NCBI GenBank assembly: GCA_012512795.1 | Contig: JAAZDL010000038.1 | Coordinates: forward strand, 1-6,069 | Direction: 5' to 3' | DNA: 6,069 nucleotides | Source of the DNA: Mycoplasmatota bacterium | Lineage (GTDB): Bacteria; Bacillota_I; Bacilli_A; RF39; UBA660 | Part shown: positions 1-5,089 of the stretch, one piece after another | Numbering within the stretch: position 1 is the first letter of the stretch | How the letters are laid out: the number at the start of each line of letters is the position of its first letter | The notes under the pieces: generated by a model | Databases searched by the model: none | Seen by the model: only the letters and a program-made list of their open reading frames with translations | Told to the model about the DNA's origin: nothing | Made by a program: the position numbers and the translations under genes

Positions 1-479
1 ATGAATGTTACAGCAACTCTAAGTGCGTCATAAGCAGCGCCAACAAGAGAAGTATCTTTATGTATATAAACATGCTTTGGATAATCCTCAGTCTGAAGAT
101 AAAAGTTAAAGTCTATATATCCATTTTCAATCATTTGTGAATTACTATTGTTAACATTTGGTAATCTTACAAATTCAGGCTTACTTAACGCAACACCTTC
201 ATTGAAATCAATTGTATAAAAATTGAGTGCATTTGAACTAGATACCTGTTTCAATTCAAACTGATCAAAATCAGTAACAATACTATTTAAACTTACACTT
301 GTTCTACCAGCAGAGTCAGGTTGTAACTTGATAACCAAACCTTCAGCCGCCGAAACTTTAATATTTGATATATTAATTGATGGATTTGATTTATCTTGAA
401 ACCATGCATAAGAAGCAACAAATAATATTGCTGTAAAACCTATAAGAAATATAATTTTTAATATTAGTTTTTTATTCAT
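1..479 (-). CDS. Secreted protein with SipW-dependent-type (SYAWF) signal peptide, C-terminal part cut off by window edge
   Basis: The frame is open from an ATG at 479-477 to the left edge, giving 159 residues with no stop, so the gene continues beyond the window. The N-terminus is MNKKLILK followed by a hydrophobic core (about residues 9-22) and then SYAWF (23-27). This is the layout of signal peptides cut by SipW-type peptidases, with likely cleavage after Ala25. The mature part is Ser/Asn-rich and probably beta-strand, with YIDFNFYL (121-128) followed by VYIH and then LRVAVTF (153-159). These blocks match FDLxF/L and VRVAF/ARMAF in the other two SYAWF proteins of the window, so it is a divergent paralogue. 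It lies 11 bases after the preceding stop, with GGAGAAGG just before the ATG, and is the fourth gene of the McrB-like operon. Its exact role is unknown; a secreted or surface fibre-type protein is an inference. The motif and reading frame are clear. Confidence 0.85.
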   Translation of the reverse strand, partial: MNKKLILKIIFLIGFTAILFVASYAWFQDKSNPSINISNIKVSAAEGLVIKLQPDSAGRTSVSLNSIVTDFDQFELKQVSSSNALNFYTIDFNEGVALSKPEFVRLPNVNNSNSQMIENGYIDFNFYLQTEDYPKHVYIHKDTSLVGAAYDALRVAVTF

Positions 480-490
480 TTCCTTCTCCC

Positions 491-1657
491 CTAAAAGTTT
501 AAAGTTATATAATCAGATGCAAATGTATCAATAGTTTCTTTGTATCTGACATAAACAGTGTCATTCGATGATATATCAAAAATATGTCCACTATAATAAT
601 CTATCCACGTGTTTGCATAATCAGTTGAATATTGCATTTCTTCTGTTATTCCAACTATCTGATGAGTAGATGTATTAGCAGTAACTTCTGGTACATTACT
701 GTTTTCTTCTTTATGTAAACCTAAAAATGATAAATTGAATTTAAATAATCCACCTTTTAAAGCTTGAATAGCTTCCCTGTCATTTCCTTCAACCCAAACT
801 CTTATTTTAAGTCCAGCTTTTTTTTCTACTCCAGGAACAGTATCAATTGTAAGAAGTATTGGATCTCCATTTGAACTTCTAGTACTATAAGATGCATTTA
901 CATTATCCTTAAGATTATTAACTCTATTTTGAGCAAAGTTTGTAGTACTAAAAACTTTAATATAATTGTAATTTTGTGAATTAGTAGAGTTTAAATCCGC
1001 AAAAAAATGATCTCCTTCAAGTACTATTTCATATCCAGGATTAGGTGCCCATACCAAATTCGGACTAGTATCTAAAGTATAAGTATCCGTTTCTTCATCA
1101 TATAAATATTCAATAAAAGCCACTCTTACAGCTCCGGATATTAAATCTCTACTAAAATCTCCATAAGCACTAATTCTAACAATGTCATTTATATTTGCAC
1201 TTGGATTAGATGAATCGTATATTAATTTACTTTCTTCTGTACCACATTCAGGATAAACTATAGAATTTTCTTCTAAGAATAATGATATTGGAGAATCATT
1301 TTTAAACCATAAATCAAAGTCTAAATAATCCTTATTAGCAGTAGCTAAGACAAAACCAATAGGATTTCCTTCACTATCTTTAGTGGCAGCTTTATAAAAT
1401 GACATTCCCATGCTGGTAACTTCATTATCAAACATGAAATCTTCTCCAACATCTATGTTTAATGTTGATCCCCATCCACCAACTCCATCATTTGATATTT
1501 GAACATTGTTTGTTTTCGCGGTTCCAACACTAACACCAGTAACATTAGTTTCTTCATCATAAACAAACCAAGCATAAGAAAATACAAAAACAGAAACAGC
1601 TATTGCTATTAATTTAATTATCATTGTACTAATTTTCTTATTTGATTTATTATCCAT
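491..1657 (-). CDS. Secreted protein with SipW-dependent-type (SYAWF) signal peptide and C-terminal beta module
   Basis: The protein has 388 residues, from an ATG at 1657 to a TAG. The N-terminus is Lys-rich (KSNKK), then a hydrophobic segment (about 12-26), then SYAWF (27-31), a SipW-type signal with expected cleavage after Ala29. The body carries blocks shared with the other SYAWF proteins here: FDLWF (114-118), VRVAF (177-181), VWAPNP (202-207) and IRVWVEGNDREA (285-296) followed by FKFNLSF. The last 65 or so residues form an extra module, ITEEMQYS (337-344), then TVYVRY (367-372), then a final strand. It resembles the small beta domains at the ends of many Gram-positive surface proteins. 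No LPXTG signal or C-terminal membrane helix is present, so anchoring would be non-covalent or by polymerisation. The gene starts 6 bases after the DUF2357 gene and is translationally linked to it. A surface or matrix role is inferred; no enzyme motif is visible. Confidence 0.88.
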   Translation of the reverse strand: MDNKSNKKISTMIIKLIAIAVSVFVFSYAWFVYDEETNVTGVSVGTAKTNNVQISNDGVGGWGSTLNIDVGEDFMFDNEVTSMGMSFYKAATKDSEGNPIGFVLATANKDYLDFDLWFKNDSPISLFLEENSIVYPECGTEESKLIYDSSNPSANINDIVRISAYGDFSRDLISGAVRVAFIEYLYDEETDTYTLDTSPNLVWAPNPGYEIVLEGDHFFADLNSTNSQNYNYIKVFSTTNFAQNRVNNLKDNVNASYSTRSSNGDPILLTIDTVPGVEKKAGLKIRVWVEGNDREAIQALKGGLFKFNLSFLGLHKEENSNVPEVTANTSTHQIVGITEEMQYSTDYANTWIDYYSGHIFDISSNDTVYVRYKETIDTFASDYITLNF

Positions 1658-1670
1658 ACTAACTTACCTC
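1658..1670 (-). promoter_or_regulatory. Ribosome binding site embedded in the end of the DUF2357 gene
   Basis: GAGGT (1670-1666) lies across the last sense codon (AGG) and the stop (TAA, 1666-1664) of the DUF2357 gene, 8-9 bases before the ATG at 1657. Ribosomes finishing the upstream gene would sit on this site, so the secreted protein is probably translationally coupled to the DUF2357 protein. Confidence 0.7.
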
Positions 1671-2776
1671 AGATATCCAAATGCTTTTTGTTTATTTCTC
1701 CTATAATTTTTTAATAACGTATTGAACTTCTTAATTATATCTTTATCAGTTCTTATCTCAGTTTCTCTTACATTTTTAAATTCTTCAATTAACAACTTTT
1801 TAAATTGTTTTTCAGAATACTTACGATTATTAACAACAAAATCGTTAATCAATTTTTTAAGAGCATATCTATTAATTTGATCTTCTTTATATGTTTTTTT
1901 ATTATCAAAATTATTTAGTATTACATAATTTAAGAAGAAAGACATATCCATTTTATTTTTAAGATTTTTCTCATCAACAAATTCTTTTCTATCATTTACT
2001 TCTTTTCTATCTTTAACATCATATCTTTCTATAAATTCCCACAACTCTAATGCTTTTTTAAAATCATGATTTTTAAGTATTACATTTGTTTTTCTTATTG
2101 GTGATTTAACAGGCACAGCGTTAGCAAGTTCTCTAATAAATGGTGTTTTTAAGAAGTCGCTTATTATAAGTTCAATTCTTGCTAGTCTTTGTTCTAAACT
2201 TTCTCCACTTGATGATAGACCTTTTAAATCTTCACTAACTTTAGTATTCATATTCAAAGATATATCTACTTCTTCTTCACCCATTGTAGTTTTTCCATTA
2301 TATGACATTTGTTTTTTGTAATTTGAATAGCTACCACTTTTAGTTGCTTCTTTTCTTAGTTTAAAGAAATAACTTAAATTGTGCAACAAAGATATAACAA
2401 ATCTATTTTCATATATGTCAAAACTTTCTTCTTTATGAACATTTAACACTTTGCTTGGAGTAATAAAACCATCTTCATCAACATCTTCAATTAAATCAGT
2501 ATGTTGAGCTAAATGTTTAATAGTTTCTTGTGATATTTTTTTGGCTTTAGCAACAGGAACTATCTCCTCTTCTTGCATAATGAATCTTCTAGGATTTCTT
2601 ACTATATTATCAAGACTTTCTAATGTTTCTTCTATTTTGTCTACCCATGAATAATCAAATTCAACACTTTGAAAAGACGAATCAACAATAACTTTCGATT
2701 CATTCCCACCAACAAATTGCTCCATTGCTTCATTATCGGTATTGTCTAATAAATTTAATAATTCATTTTTATTCAT
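1664..2776 (-). CDS. DUF2357-family protein, McrB partner type, without visible nuclease domain
   Basis: The protein has 370 residues, with its ATG at 2776 preceded by AAGGAG seven bases upstream. It carries the conserved run of DUF2357 (recognised from memory): WVDKIEETL (44-52), NPRRFI (61-66), ISQETIKHLAQHTDLI (81-96), DEDGFITPSKVLN (100-112) and the hallmark YENRFV (122-127). These are followed by a helical stretch and the PIRKTNVIL (226-234) and ALELWEFIERYD (242-253) blocks. In this family the proteins sit beside McrB-like AAA+ NTPases, and many end in a PD-(D/E)xK nuclease like McrC. Here the C-terminus (about 255-370) is Lys/Asn-rich helix with no D...ExK pattern that I can find, so it is probably not a nuclease. 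It has no signal peptide or membrane segment and is likely cytoplasmic. It lies 18 bases after the McrB-like gene and 6 before a secreted-protein gene. Its GC content is very low (about 20% on sampled lines). Likely role: partner or regulator of the adjacent NTPase. Confidence 0.82.
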   Translation of the reverse strand: MNKNELLNLLDNTDNEAMEQFVGGNESKVIVDSSFQSVEFDYSWVDKIEETLESLDNIVRNPRRFIMQEEEIVPVAKAKKISQETIKHLAQHTDLIEDVDEDGFITPSKVLNVHKEESFDIYENRFVISLLHNLSYFFKLRKEATKSGSYSNYKKQMSYNGKTTMGEEEVDISLNMNTKVSEDLKGLSSSGESLEQRLARIELIISDFLKTPFIRELANAVPVKSPIRKTNVILKNHDFKKALELWEFIERYDVKDRKEVNDRKEFVDEKNLKNKMDMSFFLNYVILNNFDNKKTYKEDQINRYALKKLINDFVVNNRKYSEKQFKKLLIEEFKNVRETEIRTDKDIIKKFNTLLKNYRRNKQKAFGYLR

Positions 2777-2794
2777 CTAGTCACTCCTTATAAA

Positions 2795-4351
2795 TTACAT
2801 AGACTTTTTAAGTCTTGCTAAATACTCCTTACATTCATTCATATTTTCTTTTCCAAAAGTTTTATCTAAAAACTTAACATATCCATCTATTTCATCTCTA
2901 ATAAATGATAAGTTTAACTGTTCGAATTTTCTCAAGACTTTTTTAGCAAGTACATAATCAAATCCATCTATTTCTGTTCCTCCACATGCAACATATACAG
3001 GAACAAAGTCTTTTATATGTTTTACGATACGATTACCAAAGGCAAGTCTAAAATGTTCAATAACATAATCATCCATGTCTTCTAACTTTTTTAATGTATC
3101 TTCTGATACAGGAAATTCTCTTTTAGCTTTTTCAAACAAACTTTCTAAATAGCTACTATTAATTTGCATAGGTTCTGTTGGTGCTGCATCAAAAACTTGT
3201 CCTTTATCATTTATATCTATTGGCATAGCACGGTCATAAACTTTATCAGTAACCATAAATGTTGAGTCATCATTGTTTATTGTTCCTATATACCACATAT
3301 TTTCAGGTATTTTTAATTTTCCATCAGGTAAATGTTTAGGATCATTTGGCCAAACATTAGGAACAAGATCTATAACCCATTCATCTCTTGAAGGCATTTC
3401 TAGAATAGATAGCATTTCTGCAAAATAATATTCAACACGAGCAATATTCATTTCATCTAGTATTGTTAAATATATTTCATCATTATATCCAGCTTCATAC
3501 ATTGCTTTTAAAACTTCAGTTTCATTAAATTTCTTTGTAAACTCATTGAAATAACCAAAAAGTTCAGTTCTATCTCTCCATGATGGTTGTACTGATGCAA
3601 TCGTAGCATCTCTTTTTAAGAATTTACCCCATGCATAAGGTAGAGATGTTTTACCAGTACCAGATATACCTTGTAATATAACTAATCTTGTAGCTCCTAA
3701 AGATGCTACAAAAAGTCTTATTATTTTAATTTTGTAATATAGTTTCATCTCATAAGCTGCAAAATTTCTAAATATATCACATAATTCTTCTAAATTGAAA
3801 CTATTTCCAAAATCAGTACTTTCTTTATTCTCGTATTCATTATCAATTTGTGTAAGTTTAAAGAATCTACTTTGGTTATCTTCTGGAAGAATTTCTTCCT
3901 CCTCACTTTCCACATTTTCTTCTCCTTCAACTGCACTACTAGAATTTTCAATTTCAGTTGAAGTTGGAGTAAGACCTATTTGAGAAACTTTCATAGCGTA
4001 TAGTTCTTCTTTTTCTTGATTTAATTTCATAACACTTCTATCAAGTTTAGCAACTTCTTCAAGTAAAGATTCATGTTCAACTAATGTTTTTCTAAATCTA
4101 AAATATTTCCTAAAAAGCAAATATACTAAATAAATTATTCCTATTAAAAAAACAAACACAAGCAAAACAGCTAGGCCAACTAATATCCATTGCCCAGTTG
4201 AAAACTCAGTAGAATATTCTTGTAATATTTTGATATATGCTTTAACATTAAACATTTTTTCAAGACCACGAAATATTCCTACAAATATATTAATTATTCC
4301 TGAGAAGAATTGCTCCATAAAATCATATAAAAATCTTAAATATACCGCCAA
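2795..4351 (-). CDS. Membrane-anchored McrB-like AAA+ NTPase
   Basis: The protein has 518 residues if it starts at the TTG at 4351-4349, which follows a strong AGAGGTGA ribosome site at ideal spacing. A TTG at 4372 and an ATG at 4318 are also in frame but lack such a site. Order: hydrophobic amphipathic N-terminus (about 2-35), a strong membrane helix (54-79) closed by a basic run (RKYFRFRK), a coiled-coil-like segment (about 86-121), an acidic Ser/Glu linker (about 133-158), then the AAA+ domain (about 190-460). Motifs are Walker A GISGTGKTS (228-236, Lys234), QPSWRDRTELFGYF (255-268), Walker B ILDEMNIARVEYYF (297-310), GTINNDD (356-362) keeping the NxxD of McrB GTPases, a probable arginine finger at VYDRA (Arg374), and FGNRIVKHIKDF (438-449). 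It is first in a four-gene operon. Classical McrB is soluble and starts with a DNA-reading domain; here a membrane anchor takes that place. The basic side after the helix suggests the NTPase is cytoplasmic. Whether it uses GTP or ATP is not decidable here. Confidence 0.88.
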   Translation of the reverse strand: MAVYLRFLYDFMEQFFSGIINIFVGIFRGLEKMFNVKAYIKILQEYSTEFSTGQWILVGLAVLLVFVFLIGIIYLVYLLFRKYFRFRKTLVEHESLLEEVAKLDRSVMKLNQEKEELYAMKVSQIGLTPTSTEIENSSSAVEGEENVESEEEEILPEDNQSRFFKLTQIDNEYENKESTDFGNSFNLEELCDIFRNFAAYEMKLYYKIKIIRLFVASLGATRLVILQGISGTGKTSLPYAWGKFLKRDATIASVQPSWRDRTELFGYFNEFTKKFNETEVLKAMYEAGYNDEIYLTILDEMNIARVEYYFAEMLSILEMPSRDEWVIDLVPNVWPNDPKHLPDGKLKIPENMWYIGTINNDDSTFMVTDKVYDRAMPIDINDKGQVFDAAPTEPMQINSSYLESLFEKAKREFPVSEDTLKKLEDMDDYVIEHFRLAFGNRIVKHIKDFVPVYVACGGTEIDGFDYVLAKKVLRKFEQLNLSFIRDEIDGYVKFLDKTFGKENMNECKEYLARLKKSM

Positions 4352-4356
4352 TCTTC

Positions 4357-4364
4357 TCACCTCT
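4357..4364 (-). promoter_or_regulatory. Shine-Dalgarno site that sets the TTG start of the McrB-like gene
   Basis: AGAGGTGA (4364-4357) closely matches the anti-Shine-Dalgarno complement and is followed after five bases by TTG at 4351. It lies inside the longer reading frame that could begin with TTG at 4372, which argues that the first seven codons of that longer frame are not translated. Confidence 0.75.
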
Positions 4365-4389
4365 ATTCTCAATTATCATATTCATATTT

Positions 4390-4418
4390 ATTTTATCATA
4401 AATCATCATTAAGAACAA
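4390..4418 (-). promoter_or_regulatory. Candidate sigma-A promoter (extended -10) for the McrB-like operon
   Basis: On the minus strand, TTGTTC (4418-4413) is followed by a 17-base spacer and TAAAAT (4395-4390), with TGA directly before the -10 (TGN-TAAAAT, an extended -10). The -10 matches the consensus at five of six bases and the -35 only at TTG. It lies just after the terminator of the previous unit and about 40 bases before the TTG start, where a promoter is needed. AT-rich sequence makes chance matches common, so confidence is moderate. Confidence 0.5.
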
Positions 4419-4430
4419 GAAAAATCAAAT

Positions 4431-4457
4431 AAAAAAAGAAGTTAAACACTTCCTTTT
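4431..4457 (-). terminator. Intrinsic terminator after the signal peptidase gene
   Basis: On the minus strand, GAAGT (4452-4448), loop GTTTA and ACTTC (4442-4438) form the core. The stem is extended by a G-T pair and A-T pairs, and is followed at once by seven T residues (4437-4431). It begins 22 bases beyond the TGA stop of the signal peptidase and separates that unit from the McrB-like operon. The flanks are A/T-rich both ways, so it could also stop plus-strand transcripts, but no plus-strand gene ends here. Confidence 0.75.
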
Positions 4458-4478
4458 CTTAGTTATATTTCAAACAAA

Positions 4479-5033
4479 TCATTTAGCTTTTTTATAATCT
4501 AATATTAATATAATAAACTTATATAACTGATAAATAAAGAATGCAGCTAATGGTAATATTATACATACAAAGAATCCAACTTTAGTTTTTAAAAATGTAA
4601 GTACACTTCCTATACCAGCTATTCTAGTATTATCATAAACAGATATGATGTCTCCAGGAGCAACTTGTTGTTCATCTGCTACATCATTGTTGTCTCCTTT
4701 TGTAACGTAAGAAACCATACCATTTACGGTATATACATCAACAATTCTGTGGGTATTAATTATCTTTGTATTTTCTTCAACTGTAAAGAATGAGATGATA
4801 GTTTCTTTTGCAAGTATAGTTGCTCCATCATATTCTCTAGTTATAATTAAATCCCCTGCCATAATTGTTGGTTCCATTGAACCTGTTTGTATATTAAGTG
4901 GAATATATCCAAAAATATTTGATACACCTTTTTCACGAGATGTTAAGGTAATAACTGTAACTGTAGCAGCTAAAATTATTATTATCCATACTATAACATC
5001 TAACAAAACCTTAAATAACTTTTTTCCTTTCAT
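4479..5033 (-). CDS. sipW: Signal peptidase I, SipW (ER-type) family
   Basis: The protein has 184 residues. Its ATG at 5033 follows AGAGGTG with four bases between, and it ends in TGA. An N-terminal membrane helix (about 8-31) is followed by the catalytic Ser box TGSMEPT (50-56, Ser52), then by NTHRIVDV (93-100), where His95 takes the place of the general-base Lys of ordinary bacterial signal peptidases. TKGDNND (111-117) and PGDIISVY (126-133) follow. The Ser/His pair and a second, C-terminal membrane helix (about 152-177) are diagnostic of the SipW/ER-type group, which cleaves signal peptides of TasA-like fibre proteins. It acts on the outer face of the membrane. It lies directly downstream of one SYAWF protein gene and upstream of an operon with two more; all three are likely substrates. 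Length is normal for the family. The family is clear, while orthology to Bacillus SipW itself is not shown. Confidence 0.93.
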   Translation of the reverse strand: MKGKKLFKVLLDVIVWIIIILAATVTVITLTSREKGVSNIFGYIPLNIQTGSMEPTIMAGDLIITREYDGATILAKETIISFFTVEENTKIINTHRIVDVYTVNGMVSYVTKGDNNDVADEQQVAPGDIISVYDNTRIAGIGSVLTFLKTKVGFFVCIILPLAAFFIYQLYKFIILILDYKKAK

Positions 5034-5059
5034 TTCACACCTCTTAACTTTTATTTTTT

Positions 5060-5089
5060 TGTTGTCTTAGTACAACACTAAGGTGTTGC
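5060..5089 (-). promoter_or_regulatory. Overlapping alternative hairpins between the secreted-protein gene and the signal peptidase gene
   Basis: In the minus-strand transcript three short hairpins share bases and exclude one another. Hairpin I is GCAACAC (5089-5083), loop CTTA, GTGTTGT (5078-5072). Hairpin II is CTTAGT (5082-5077), loop GTTGT, ACTAAG (5071-5066). Hairpin III is TGTTGT (5077-5072), loop ACTAAG, ACAACA (5065-5060). The stop codon TAG (5080-5078) is inside hairpins I and II. No T-run follows on this strand, so it is not a standard terminator. It could stabilise the upstream message, guide cleavage, or tune signal peptidase output; this is inference. Confidence 0.4.

Noticed and set aside
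491..560. LPXTG-type sorting signal at the end of the secreted proteins
   Set aside because: Neither complete C-terminus (here and at 5078) has an LPXTG-like motif, hydrophobic helix or basic tail.
1982..2011. Short tandem repeat (12-base identity at an 18-base period) in the DUF2357 gene, encoding DRKEVN/DRKEFV
   Set aside because: It is only two imperfect units of six residues in a Lys/Glu-rich helical region, which fits ordinary low-complexity drift.
3795..3983. Plus-strand open frame of 62 codons
   Set aside because: It lies opposite the linker region of the McrB-like gene, has a Ser/Leu-rich mirror composition, and has no ribosome site. It is a shadow of the real gene.
1664..4351. Complete McrBC-type restriction system
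   Set aside because: The NTPase is present, but neither a DNA-reading domain nor a nuclease domain can be seen, so calling it a restriction system would overstate the evidence.
4230..4412. Plus-strand open frame of 60 codons
   Set aside because: It is opposite the N-terminus and promoter of the McrB-like gene, with no ribosome site or recognisable motif.
4479..4481. TGA as a Trp codon (Mycoplasma-type code)
   Set aside because: This TGA ends the signal peptidase at its normal length and is followed within 25 bases by a terminator, while Trp elsewhere is TGG. The standard bacterial code fits.
4795..5070. Plus-strand open frame of 91 codons
   Set aside because: It mirrors the signal peptidase gene, whose catalytic motifs are unmistakable on the other strand, and has no ribosome site of its own.
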